NCBI RefSeq assembly: GCF_019175285.1 | Contig: NC_056530.1 | Span: forward strand, 6,604,770 to 6,668,769 | Direction: 5' to 3' | Source of the DNA: Sceloporus undulatus | Lineage: Eukaryota > Chordata > Lepidosauria > Squamata > Phrynosomatidae | Length of the DNA stretch: 64,000 nucleotides | Shown here: positions 21,301 to 30,840 of the stretch, piece by piece | How positions within the stretch are numbered: position 1 is the first letter of the stretch | Layout: every line of letters begins with the position of its first letter | Notes under the pieces: model-generated | What the model was told of the DNA's origin: nothing | The model's database searches: none | Seen by the model: only the letters and a program-made list of their open reading frames with translations | Translations under genes and position numbers: made by a program

Positions 21301-21401
21301 GTCGTCAACGCCGCCGCTGAGAAGACGCTGCCGCTGGCGCCCAAGAGCCGAAGCGCCCGGGAACCATTACTCCGCAGTGCAGCAGCAGCCGCGAAGCCCA
21401 T
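15265..21401 (-). CDS. MECR: MECR, mitochondrial trans-2-enoyl-CoA/ACP reductase (exons 1-5 of a longer gene)
   Basis: NADPH-dependent reductase that completes each cycle of mitochondrial fatty acid synthesis (type II), feeding lipoate synthesis. Five exons join in frame: 21401-21241, 17785-17688, 16970-16839, 16509-16366, 15367-15265, all with AG acceptors and GT donors. They give 212 codons and two bases, out of ~373 residues in human MECR. The N terminus is Ala/Arg/Ser-rich, as expected for a mitochondrial presequence. Conserved blocks include [48 protein letters not shown] and the Rossmann glycine motif [13 protein letters not shown]. The Tyr in GSYP aligns with the catalytic Tyr of human MECR. 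Later exons were not found and probably lie left of the window. Confidence 0.95.
15760..15991 (+). mobile_element. tRNA-derived SINE, Bov-B-like tail, ACA repeats
   Basis: The head 'gccagtgtagtggtttgag' and 'ccagagtttgaaacccc' act as A and B boxes of a tRNA-like promoter. The body reads 'gggcaagtcacattctctca'. The tail has the 'caccgtaagtcagaaatta' block, the Bov-B/Sauria-type 3' end, and finishes in CAN repeats. Lies in MECR intron 4, antisense. Confidence 0.8.
16366..16509 (-). CDS. MECR: MECR exon 4
   Basis: 144 bp, phase 1 to phase 1. Encodes [20 protein letters not shown], then [20 protein letters not shown] and SDFEILKPG. The NPCTAYRML helix sits at the junction of the catalytic and nucleotide-binding domains in this family. 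Confidence 0.95.
16839..16970 (-). CDS. MECR: MECR exon 3
   Basis: 132 bp, phase 1 to phase 1. Encodes the [17 protein letters not shown] block, with the likely catalytic Tyr, then [20 protein letters not shown] and IPADAGL. Acceptor 'ttgcag', donor 'gtgagc'. Confidence 0.95.
17688..17785 (-). CDS. MECR: MECR exon 2
   Basis: 98 bp, phase 2 to phase 1. Encodes [18 protein letters not shown] and [14 protein letters not shown]. Acceptor 'tttcag', donor 'gtaaac'. Confidence 0.95.
18240..18800 (+). mobile_element. CR1 fragment (endonuclease part joined to 3' part)
   Basis: 18360-18530 gives EN-like residues in broken frames ([19 protein letters not shown], then VAAICYRQP). From about 18600 the text switches to the CR1 3' region ('ctggtcaagcctta', 'cagttctgggcacc', 'agcaggttcagagaagggc'). 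An internal deletion joins the two. MECR intron 1. Confidence 0.7.
18802..19221. repeat. Long inverted repeat, ~190-bp arms
   Basis: The left arm (from about 18829: 'gagtttattcctgacg', 'gtggctggcatcttcagaga', 'gtgtattgttctgtgttgaa') is the imperfect reverse complement of the right arm ending at 19221. The arms meet near 19025. The wording belongs to a dispersed reptile repeat that I could not place in a family. Lies in MECR intron 1. Confidence 0.8.
19236..19362 (+). mobile_element. CR1 3' fragment with internal deletion
   Basis: Starts 'acctcaagggctgtcacaga' and closes 'gggaccccttccaactttga', both CR1 3'-end phrases, with the middle missing. Confidence 0.5.
19364..19510 (+). mobile_element. 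tRNA-derived SINE (ACA-tailed), shortened
   Basis: Head 'gccagtgtagtgtaatgctt' and body 'acactctctcagcctcagag' run straight into CAA repeats. The Bov-B-like tail block is missing, so an internal deletion is likely. Confidence 0.7.
19637..19763. repeat. Short foldback repeat, ~45-bp arms
   Basis: Left arm 'aaagggattttgcagcacct' plus 'ttgagatttactgaaag' is the near reverse complement of 'ctttcagttagtctcaaagg' plus 'tgctacaaaatcccttt'. Family not recognised. Confidence 0.7.
20013..20130 (+). mobile_element. Tigger/MER2-like DNA transposon, left end
   Basis: 'ggtccttggtatccactggg', 'ggctccaggaccacctgtgg' and 'tggatgtgcaagtctca' resemble the mammalian MER2/Tigger left end. A SINE follows directly. 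Confidence 0.6.
20131..20355 (+). mobile_element. tRNA-derived SINE (ACA-tailed), near full length
   Basis: Head 'gccaatgtggcacagtggtt', B-box-like 'catggttcagatcc', body 'gcaatggcaaacctcctct', tail 'caccataagtcgggaacgac' and CAACAACAG end. MECR intron 1, antisense. Confidence 0.82.
20470..21166 (-). mobile_element. CR1 LINE 3' end
   Basis: From 'agttggaagagaccccaaga' (20480) to 'ctacttggactcccagatcc' (~21150), the text is the CR1 3' region read backwards, ~690 bp. It ends only 75 bp from the MECR exon 1 donor site, so it sits at the very start of intron 1 in the sense orientation. Confidence 0.88.
21241..21401 (-). CDS. MECR: MECR exon 1 with start codon
   Basis: 161 bp from ATG to the GTAAGG donor. 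The product starts [20 protein letters not shown], has no acidic residues for ~44 positions and is rich in Ala, Arg and Ser: a mitochondrial targeting presequence. It then reaches the [13 protein letters not shown] block shared with human MECR (LVYGHHGDPAKV). No in-frame upstream ATG is evident. Confidence 0.92.
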
Positions 21402-21491
21402 GGCCCTCACTCACTAAGAACTCCTCGAAGGCGACACAACTCACCCGCGTCGCTCCAGATATGCGTCACCAAACGGCCTTCCGCACGCGCG

Positions 21492-21499
21492 TGACGTCA
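21492..21499. promoter_or_regulatory. CRE-like palindrome TGACGTCA
   Basis: Exact consensus CREB/ATF site about 90 bp upstream of the MECR ATG. Confidence 0.6.
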
Positions 21500-21539
21500 A
21501 ATGCCCCGCCTCCCTTTGCGGACTAATCCGTGTGGGCCT

Positions 21540-21567
21540 CACGTGACCCCGGGAGGAGGCTCCGCCC
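21540..21567. promoter_or_regulatory. E-box plus GC-box module 1
   Basis: CACGTGAC at 21540-21547 and GGAGGCTCCGCCC at 21555-21567. CACGTGAC fits USF and MiT/TFE-type bHLH-zip factors; the second fits Sp/KLF factors. Confidence 0.6.
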
Positions 21568-21613
21568 AACGGTAAGAGCCCTGCCTCCCTCACAGGGTAA
21601 GACGGACGGGTAC

Positions 21614-21640
21614 CACGTGACCCGGAGGAGGCTCCGCCCC
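21614..21640. promoter_or_regulatory. E-box plus GC-box module 2
   Basis: CACGTGAC at 21614-21621 and GGAGGCTCCGCCCC at 21627-21640, 74 bp after module 1. The flanking 'gggctaat/ggactaat'-like words suggest tandem duplication. Confidence 0.6.
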
Positions 21641-21695
21641 CGCGCGGTAGTGGCGTCAAGGCCCCGCCCCCTCGCGGGCTAATCCCAATGGGGAG

Positions 21696-21731
21696 CACGT
21701 GACTGGCTGAGTGGCAGGAGGCTCCGCCCCC
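21696..21731. promoter_or_regulatory. E-box plus GC-box module 3
   Basis: CACGTGAC at 21696-21703 and GGAGGCTCCGCCCCC at 21717-21731, 82 bp after module 2. Confidence 0.6.
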
Positions 21732-21936
21732 AGTGCTCTCTCTCTCTCTCTCTCTCTCTGAGGGGAAAGAAAGTGAGAAGGAAAAGGTGTTTTGTTGCAG
21801 AAGAGGCTGAGTTCTCTGCTGCTGAATTTGGAATAAAATTGTATGTGTGTGTATAAAATATGTGTAGATAGATATATAGATAGATAGATAGATATACATG
21901 CACATATACAATTGGCTTGTGTGTATATAAAGTGTT

Positions 21937-21976
<40 letters not shown>
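21728..21976. repeat. Microsatellite cluster: (CT)n, (GATA)n, (GT)n, (AT)n
   Basis: CT run near 21735-21760, GATA units near 21869-21893, GT run near 21939-21950 and AT run to 21976. This bounds the promoter region on its far side. Confidence 0.9.
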
Positions 21977-22345
21977 ATGTGTGTGTGGACTACACTTCCC
22001 ATAATCCCCAGCATCAGGGCGATGGAGGGTGACTGGAGGCCCTCCTTTTCCAGGAGGAATCCCAAAGTGTCCTTTCCAAAAGCACAATGCCAACGTTGAA
22101 CGATTCCCCTTGACTTCTACACAACGACAAGTGAATTGCGTCCGTGTCGATTGCGTCAAGAGTCCGTTGCCAGTAAAGGGCATTTCCGCCCCTTTTGTCT
22201 TTCTCGGTCCTACCAGCGCCTTGCAAGACAAGAAGGCCTTTCCACGAAGGTCACTTCGTCCAAAAAATATGGTTTATACGCTCAGTATAACAAACTACAG
22301 TTTCGGCAATGGAGCTGGAAACGAGCCATATATTATTTTGTAATG

Positions 22346-22690
22346 TCTTAGGTTTTCCTTGCCGAGATGCAGAGGCTCAATGGTCAAGACGCTCGCTTTG
22401 TTCATTGCAAGATCAGAAGGTTGTCGGTCCAAGGCCCAAGTGCCGCTTGATGGGGTGAGCTGCCATCACTAGTCCCAGCTTCTGCCAGCCTAGCAATCCA
22501 AAAGCATGCCAATGCAAGTAGATAGACAGGTACCACTTCTCAGTGGGAAGGTCATGATGGCCACATGAACACGGAGTAGTCTCTGACAACGAAGTCTCTT
22601 TGGCTTAATGACGGATATAAGCACCGTCCCCAATGGTCAGACATGACTTGACAGCCTTGTCAGCCGGGAATACCTTTACCTTTTATGTCC
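22346..22690 (+). mobile_element. Sauria-type SINE, full length
   Basis: tRNA-like head ('gagatgcagaggctcaatgg' and 'gaaggttgtcggtccaagg' as promoter boxes). The body contains 'gtcccagcttctgccagcct' and 'catgccaatgcaagtagata'. A Bov-B-like tail ends in 'aatacctttaccttttatg'. A second, opposite copy lies at 60366-60692. Confidence 0.82.
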
Positions 22691-23058
22691 TACATTTTGA
22701 AGTCAACTGTCCTCTCTTGCAGTTAGGACATCTGGCTTCCCTGTGTCAGTCGCTAAGGCTTCATCTGGTCAAGATGTTCTCAGTTCAGGAGGTTTTGGAG
22801 GGACAAGTGTCCAAGGAGCCGCTCAGGTTCACTGCTGCGTAAGCTCTCCCTAGACAGTCACACGGCTCCTGGACTTCGTCAGACAGGACAGGTTTATTGA
22901 AGGGGAAAGGAAAACAGAACATAGTGGGCGCTGGGGCTCTTTGACCGACCTGGGTTTACTGTTCACAAACAAGCATTTTTTGTCTTGACTGAAACAACAT
23001 GCAGACATCTGACTAACATCTCCAATTGTTTTTCCCCCTCCTGTTTGGTTTGTAACCT

Positions 23059-23140
23059 CTTGCCTGGTGAAGAAGCCCATGGAGTTTTGAAAGCTTGCAA
23101 CAAGTCTATTGTTCATTTTGGTTGGCCAATAAAGGTTTGA
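23059..23140 (-). repeat. Dispersed repeat end ('gttggccaataaaggt' type)
   Basis: 'ggtgaagaagcccatggagt', 'gaaagcttgcaacaag' and 'ttggccaataaaggtttga'. An opposite-strand copy lies at 35070-35145. A common vertebrate repeat end of unresolved family. Confidence 0.5.
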
Positions 23141-23301
23141 CTGATGGGTTTTTGTTAGCATTTATACAAGTCAATCATGTTCTATATTCTAAAACCAGCC
23201 ACCATTGGTCACTTTATTTCAAAAGTTCCCACGCACCTAGGACAACCAGGACAAATGTAGGACAAAATTTTCACATGTAGGGCACATTTTTTAAAAATGG
23301 A

Positions 23302-23401
23302 NNNNNNNNNNNNNNNNNNNNNNNNNNNNNNNNNNNNNNNNNNNNNNNNNNNNNNNNNNNNNNNNNNNNNNNNNNNNNNNNNNNNNNNNNNNNNNNNNNN
23401 N
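23302..23401. other. Assembly gap, exactly 100 N
   Basis: A round 100-N gap is the usual placeholder for unknown size. It separates the MECR contig from the PUM1 contig. Confidence 0.98.
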
Positions 23402-23497
23402 CATGCACCATAAAAATTAAAAGTAAATCACAAAGACAAAACCTAACAGTTTAATTTTAATTAACAACATCAACAAAAACAAGAACATCTAACATCA

Positions 23498-25416
<1,919 letters not shown>

Positions 25417-25659
25417 CTATCAAGGTGGGACATATTCCAATTAAAGAAATCCTAGTATTGCAAACAAAATAAATAGCTTGATTCAAACATAAATGAAAGT
25501 AATGACAACCATTTTCTTCATCACCCCTTTTTCCTTTGGAACTTATATGCAAAATAACTTTCTCTTTTAACCATATTTCACCTAACATCCAGACCTGAAG
25601 AACTATGATTGTTTGAAAAGTTATGGGACTACGTTGCACCTGGTTTGTTCTCATTAACT

Positions 25660-25930
25660 TTAATAATAATAATAATCTGTAATAATAATAATAATAATAT
25701 TTGTTTATTTATATACCGAGTATCCAAAGATCATAGCGGTGAACAGCAAGTAAGCTAATTAGCAAGTAAGCTAATTAGCCCCCAACAGTCTGGTACTCAT
25801 TTTAGTGACCTCGGAAGGATGCAAGCCTGAGTCGAGCTCGGGCCCTTTTGCTGGTCTTGAACTCGCAACCTTGTGGTTTGAGTGAATGGCTGCAGTACAG
25901 GCATTTAACCAGCACCACCAGGCTCCTTTG
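25660..25930 (-). mobile_element. tRNA-derived SINE, AAT-tailed family
   Basis: On the minus strand the element starts with a 'cctggtggtgctggttaaat' head. B-box-like 'aaccacaaggttgcgagttc' follows, then 'aggcttgcatccttccgagg', a twice-repeated 'aattagcttacttgct', 'tatataaataaac' and an AAT tail. Same family at 38560, 45361 and 54616. Confidence 0.8.
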
Positions 25931-26048
25931 AATTAAAACACAATCTCTAGTTTGGACGTAACAAACAACTATAAATGACCAATCAAGTTTTTTTCCTTGA
26001 TAAAGATGGGAGTGCCTACACTTGTAGCTAGAAACATTTTTCCTATTA

Positions 26049-26165
26049 CAGGTTGAGTATCCCTTATCTGAAATGCTTGGGAGCAAAAGTGTTTCGGATT
26101 TTGAAAATTTTCCGAGCTTTTTTGTTTTGTTTTAGTATTTGCATCTTTTGTACATAATGAGATAT
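26049..26165 (+). mobile_element. Tigger/MER44-like DNA transposon end
   Basis: Starts CAGGTTGAGTATCCCTTATC after a TA, then 'gaaatgcttgggagcaaaag' and 'tgtttcggattttgaaaat'. Close to the mammalian Tigger7/MER44 terminal wording. Only one end is present; a SINE follows at 26166. Confidence 0.7.
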
Positions 26166-26415
26166 TGACAGCCAGTGTGGTATGTGGCGTACCAAACTGG
26201 CTGTCATATCACATAGTTTGAGGATTGGACTATGACTCTGAAGGCCAGGGTTCAACCCTGTCTCAGCTTTGAAACTCCACGGGTGATCTTGGGCAAGTCA
26301 CTTTCTCTCAGCCTCAGAGGGGCAACCTCCCTCTGAAGAATCTTGCCAAGGAAACTGTCATTGGTTGCCTAGGGTTGGTAGAACTGAGAAATTACTTGAA
26401 GGCATTTAACAACAA
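26166..26415 (+). mobile_element. tRNA-derived SINE (ACA-tailed) with internal head duplication
   Basis: 'gccagtgtggtatgtggcgt' is followed by an inverted echo 'accaaactggctgtc', then the normal body ('gggcaagtcactttctctca') and a degenerate tail ending in AACAACAAA. Confidence 0.7.
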
Positions 26416-26600
26416 ATAAAATATCCTGGAGTTAGGATCCAAGTCTATACATGAAATTCGTTTTGTATATACCTAAACCAGGGGTCGGCAACCCCCGGCC
26501 CGCGGGCCGGATCTGGCCCGGTGAGGCCTTCAGACCGGCCCCAGCCTGGTCCTGCTGCCGGCGAAGGGAAATCGGCGGCAGGACCTCTCGCTTGAGCGGC

Positions 26601-26910
26601 CATGGGAGGGAAGGAAGGGGGGGGGGACCTCCTCCTCCTTCTCTAACTTCCCGTGGCTGCCACAGCCACAGAGAGGGAAGGAAGGGGGCGGGGGTCCTCC
26701 CTCCTTCCTTCCCTTCCCGCAGCTGCCAGAGCCGTGGGGAGGAAGAAAGGGGAGGGGGTCCCCTCCTCCTTCCTTCCTTCCCACAGCTGCCAGAGCCGCG
26801 GGAGGGAAGGAAGGGGCGGGGTCCTCCTCCTCCTTCTCTCTCCTCTCCCTTCCACGGCTGGCAGACAGCCGCGGGGAGGGAAGGAAGGTTCAGGGGTCCT
26901 CCTCCAACAG
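26601..26910 (+). repeat. Minisatellite block 1, ~65-70 bp units
   Basis: About 4.5 units of 'gggagggaaggaaggggcg' + 'ctcctcctccttc' + 'cagctgccagagccgcg', starting near 26601, 26669, 26738, 26800 and 26875. Confidence 0.8.
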
Positions 26911-27005
26911 GGCTCCCCCCTCCAACAGGCCGCAGTGGGCCTCTAGGAGGCCCGGTGCAATCGCCAGAGCCCCCAACAGGGCTCCAGCGGCCGCCCTTAC
27001 CTTCA

Positions 27006-27372
27006 GCCGAAGGGAAGGGCCTGGGACGGTGCCCAAGCCCTTCCCTTCGGCCTCCCCTTTGGCCTCAAGCCCCTTGGAGCCCTTTCGGCTGAAGGGAAGA
27101 GCCGAAGGGAAGGGGCTGGGACGGGTGCCCAAGCCCTTCCCTTCGGCATCCCCCCCTCGGCTGAAAGGCCCCTTGGAGCCCTTTCAGCCGAAGGGAAGAT
27201 CCGAAGGAAGAGCCTGGGACGGGTGCCAAGCCCTTCTCTTTGGCCTCCCTCCCCTCGGCCGAAAGGGCCCCTTGGAGCCCTTTTGGACGAAGGGAAGGGC
27301 CTGGATGGGTGCCCAACCTTCCCTTCGGCCTCCCTCCCCTTCGGCCGAAAGGGCCCCTTGGAGCCCGTTCTG
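27006..27372 (+). repeat. Minisatellite block 2, ~86-97 bp units
   Basis: Four units begin 'ccgaagggaagggcctggga' near 27006, 27103, 27200 and 27286. Each has 'ccttcggcctccc' and 'ccccttggagcccttt'. The GCCGAAGG and CCTTCGGC words make each unit internally palindromic. Confidence 0.82.
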
Positions 27373-27644
27373 TCAAAGGAAGGGACTGAGGAGGAAGGGC
27401 GGGCACACGCCTCCTCCGCGAGGCTCGGCGACCAGAGGTGTCCTTCGGAGGACACAGGCCTGGCAAAGCCCCGAGGAAAGGAGCAGGGCCGCGCGCCTGT
27501 TGCTCCTGCCCCTCATGGGCCCAGTGCTCGGAGAGGCAGCTGGGGGCCAAGGAAGGGCAGGAAGAGCAGGCGCGCACCTGTCACCCCCTCTCCCAACCCC
27601 CTCCCATTCTAGCTTCCTCAACAGCTGGAGGTCGGAAGGGAGCA

Positions 27645-27775
27645 GAGAACGCCCCGCCCCTGGAGGGTGGAAGCTCCGCCCCCAGCATGCGGCTCTGCCC
27701 CCGGAGGGTGGAAGTTCCACCCCCGGCATGTGGCCTCGACCCAGAGGGGGGAAGCTCCCCCCCGGCGTCAGCCCG
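27645..27775 (+). repeat. Minisatellite block 3, ~45-bp units
   Basis: About three units of 'ggagggtggaagctccgccc' followed by 'ccagcatgcggct', 'ccggcatgtggcc' or 'cggcgtcagcc'. Confidence 0.7.
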
Positions 27776-27837
27776 CCAGTTGTCTGAGGGACAGCAACCC
27801 GGCCCCCGGCTCAAAAGGTTGCCTACCCCTGATTAGA

Positions 27838-27995
27838 TGATGAAGTGGAGAAATCCTTATCAAGTTTGTGGATGATACAAAACTGGAAGAGAGAGCTAAC
27901 TCATTGGGAAATAGTAAATAGTAGAATTTAAAAAGACCTTGATAAACTGCAAAATTAGGCAGAAATTAATAAATGAATTTCAAACAGAAAATGCA
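27838..27995 (+). mobile_element. CR1 fragment (ORF2 C-terminal region)
   Basis: 'agtttgtggatgatacaaaa' and 'gacctt gataaactgc'-type wording match the CR1 FVDDTKL segment and what follows it. It abuts the right end of the GC-rich hAT-like element. Confidence 0.6.
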
Positions 27996-28020
27996 ATATC
28001 TACATTTAATGGCTACAAAA

Positions 28021-28310
28021 AGGACAGGTTATATACCTCTAACTGTAGTTCTTCAAGCATCTGTGAACCAGGCAAACTGGTTATCCAGTACCTGCACACC
28101 TCCTCTTTCACAACCTTCTACAGTGTTCTAAAGTATTTGCTGATATTGCCTATGCAAGAATACAAGGGACCAGCAAGACGTGAGAAGGGGAGGATGGGGC
28201 AGGGTTGTGTGAGTTCACAGAAGATCACCCAGAAGAACACAGCTACAGGTATGCAAACTGTCCTTCTCATGGTCTTTGATTCACACAAAGGGGAGACTAG
28301 CAAGACAGGA
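28021..28310 (-). mobile_element. DIRS-like terminal remnant with inverted arms
   Basis: Left arm (28021-28069, starting AGGACAGGTTATATACC) and right arm (about 28211-28267) are imperfect inverted copies of each other. Both resemble the tail after the right inverted repeat of the 6-kb DIRS element. 28268-28305 resembles that element's 41-bp terminal repeat on the minus strand. An old, broken remnant of a related family. No coding domain was identified next to it. Confidence 0.65.
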
Positions 28311-28837
28311 CAAATCTGAACTTTCATCTCTTTTCAACATTGTTTTGATTTTTTTTTAATTTTGTTCTAATTTTCATCTGTGTGTGAAGTGAATAGGCCT
28401 TTCCGTTCAAAAAAAAAACACCAAAAACCCCCCCCAAAAAAAACCCCCCCACACAGGTTTTAACAGACAGAGTTTCTATCTGAAATCTTTGGGAAGATGG
28501 TTTAAAAAAGGGGTATTTTGTCCCAGTGGTAACCCATGCTGGGTTTCGAACTGGCTATGTGAAGGGGCAATTCATCTGTGGCATCAGATTTATGGCATCA
28601 TGTTTCATGCCCAAACTGTCTGCTGGGATAGAAACTGTTTTTGAAAAAATTATTTATGACAGCTTTCTTAAGCAATGGAGTAAGGTGTAGGATGCCTATA
28701 CAACACTTTCTTGCATCTTACATCTTGATTCTACATTTTTTTCAATCTTTCTTGATACACAAACATAAAAGCAGTTCTTTCAGGACGGATGAGAACATGT
28801 AAGAACGATGACATAGGGATGGCTACAGGAGGGAATG

Positions 28838-29655
28838 ACTGAAATAGAAAATAAGTTGGAAGAGACACAAGGGCCATCCAGTCAACCCCCTGCCATGCAG
28901 GAACTCACAATCAAAGCTTCCCAACAATGGCCATCCTGCCTCTGTTTAAAAATCTCCAAAGAAGGAAATTCCACCACCCGAGGGTGTCAAACAGCTTTCA
29001 CTGTCAGGAGGTTTCTCCTAATGTTTACGTGGAATCTCTTTCCTGCAGCTTGCATCCATTGCTCCGTGTTCTAGCTCCGGAGCAGCAGAAAACAAGCTGG
29101 CTCCAGCCTCAATATGACATCCCTTCAAATATTTAAACAGGGCTATCAAATCACTCTTAGCCCCTTCTCCCCAGGCTAAACGTATCCAGCTCCCCAAGGC
29201 TTTCTTCTAGGGCATTGTTTCCATTTAGTCACCCTCCCTGGATGCCCAGCTTGTCGGCATCCGTTTTGAACTGTGATGTCCAGAACTGGACACAATATTC
29301 CAGGTGGGGCCTGACCAAAACAGAATAGAATGGCACTATTATTTCCCTGATTTAGACACTATACTTCTATTGATGCGTGCCTAGAATCGTATTTATCTTT
29401 TCCTTATTGCACTGTTCCTCATGTTCAATTTTGGTGGTCAACTAGGACTTAAAGATTTCTTTCACACATAGTCTTGTTGAGCCAGGTGTCCCTCAAGTTA
29501 CATCTATGAATTTCATTTTTAAAAAATGTTTTGCCCTAAGCGCAGTACCTTACATTTCTCTGCGTTGAAATTCATTTGTTAGCTTGTCCCAGCATTCTAA
29601 CCTATTTAGGTCATTTTGAATTTTCATCCTGTCCTCTGGGGTATTAGCTATTCCT
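28838..29655 (-). mobile_element. CR1 LINE 3' end
   Basis: From 'aagttggaagagacacaagg' to 'ctaacctatttaggtcattt', CR1 3' region and end of ORF2 read backwards. Residues such as KIQNDLNRLECWDKL are visible on the minus strand. Decayed. Confidence 0.85.
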
Positions 29656-29657
29656 CC

Positions 29658-29895
29658 TACAGTGGGTCTTTGGTATGCGCGGAGGTTTGGTTCCAGGATC
29701 CCCCATGGGTAACAAAATCCATGGATGCTCAAGTCCCATTATACACTGACACAGTAAAATGTTAAATCTTATATAAAATCGCAAAATCCAGGTTTTGCTA
29801 TTGGAATTATATATTTTGGGGAATATTGTTAAGCTGTGTATGCTTGAATCCGAGGGTAAAAAAAAATCCTTGGATATGGAGGGCCAACTGAGTAT
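29658..29895 (+). mobile_element. Tigger/MER2-like MITE, full length (~238 bp)
   Basis: The left end 'cagtgggtctttggtatgcg' is followed by 'ggttccaggatcccccatgg' and 'atggatgctcaagtccc'. The right end 'ggatatggagggccaactga' is its complement. Very like mammalian MER2. Lies against the CR1 copy. Confidence 0.75.
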
Positions 29896-29899
29896 CCAT

Positions 29900-30515
29900 T
29901 TAAATATGGGATCTGTGACCAGATGCGGAATGCCAATTTCACGCGTTTCAACTCCATACCCCTGTCTCTGCAAACAGGGAGGCAGCATCTATTAAGGAAA
30001 GGAAGATTCTGATTTCCCACAGTGGTATCAGAGTATAAGAAGTATTTGTCATATGACCCAAAAGACAGGGATCCCAAATTTACTCTTCCTCTGACAACAC
30101 TGACCCACATCTTTCATAGTCATGTGTTTGTTTATCCTGAGTTCACTGTACAATGTGAAGTAGATGTCAATTCCATGGTGGAAACCAAAAGGAGTTCCTG
30201 AATCATTCCAGCAACAAGCAAATTGAAACATAGGAGCTGAAGGCACAACTGCAGGTACTGACATAGAGGTGATACTCACAAGGTAATCAACAGAGGCTGA
30301 GAACGCTGTCTGCACGGGTTGTGAAGAAGCAATTAGCACAGAAGCCTAAACAAGTGTGGATGGTCTGCCATGAATGGTGCCTGAGAGGTGATCTCAGGTG
30401 GTGAATAAAAGTCTTGGAAAACTCTGCTGAAGTACGAGAATGACCATGAAACACATGATGGGGCATCAAGGACTGATGGTAGTGTCGGTACTGACATGCT
30501 GGGTCATACGAAAAT
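29900..30515. other. Unresolved repeat-like segment
   Basis: The minus strand is open for ~96 codons (30339-30049), but the protein shows no family motif and no splice-bounded structure. It may be part of an old element to which the 28021 remnant also belongs; that is a guess. Confidence 0.25.
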
Positions 30516-30519
30516 ATAA

Positions 30520-30840
30520 CGGTTGACTATCCCTTAGCCAAAATTCTGAAATCCAAAATACTTCAAAATCAAAAATTGTGTACAGGGGTGGCTGAGATAG
30601 TGACATCTTTGCTTTCTGATGGTTCGGATAACATCAATTTTGTTTCATTGACAAAATTATTTTAAAAATATGTATAAACATTACCTTCAGCATAAGGTGT
30701 TTGTGAAACAGAAATGATTTTGTGTTTAGACTTGAGTCTCATTTCCAAGATATCTCATTACGTATAAACAAATATTCTGAAAACCAAAATACAAAACACT
30801 TCTGAGCTGAAGCATTTCATTAAGAGAGGCTCAACCTGTA
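30520..30840. mobile_element. Tigger7/MER44-like MITE, full length (~320 bp)
   Basis: The left end 'cggttgactatcccttagcc' and right end 'gagaggctcaacctg' are inverted. The flank is TA on the right and a TA within 3 bp on the left. The interior has 'gtgtttagacttgagtctca' and 'aagatatctcattacgtata', as in the mammalian MER44/Tigger7 group. Confidence 0.75.

Larger units (their letters stand above)
21402..21760 (-). promoter_or_regulatory. CpG-rich MECR promoter region
   Basis: Directly upstream of the MECR ATG, dense in CpG and GC boxes with no obvious TATA box, as usual for housekeeping mitochondrial genes. It holds a CRE-like site and three E-box plus GC-box modules, then ends at a CT microsatellite (21728). 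Confidence 0.7.
26479..27831. mobile_element. GC-rich hAT-like non-autonomous element with internal minisatellites
   Basis: The left end CAGGGGTCGGCAACC pairs with the right end GGTTGCCTACCCCTG, a hAT-type terminal inverted repeat with one mismatch. CTAA and TTAG flank the two ends; no clean 8-bp target duplication was seen. The interior is >65% GC by eye and made of three minisatellite blocks. Long frames inside (up to ~250 codons) are compositional and differ between units. The 'ggcccgcgggccgg' word is known from hAT-related repeats. Confidence 0.75.

Noticed and set aside
21739-22065. Frames encoding Tyr/Ile/His-rich peptides near the MECR promoter
   Set aside because: They are translations of GT/AT/GATA microsatellites.
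26451-27787. Long open frames of 213 and 252 codons in the GC-rich segment
   Set aside because: They run through minisatellite units inside a hAT-like element, occur on both strands and in several frames, and have Pro/Gly/Arg-rich content set by base composition. No splice sites or domains.
30049-30339. A 97-codon minus-strand frame
   Set aside because: No family motif, no exon boundaries, and it is flanked by Tigger-like and CR1 sequence. Listed only as an unresolved segment.
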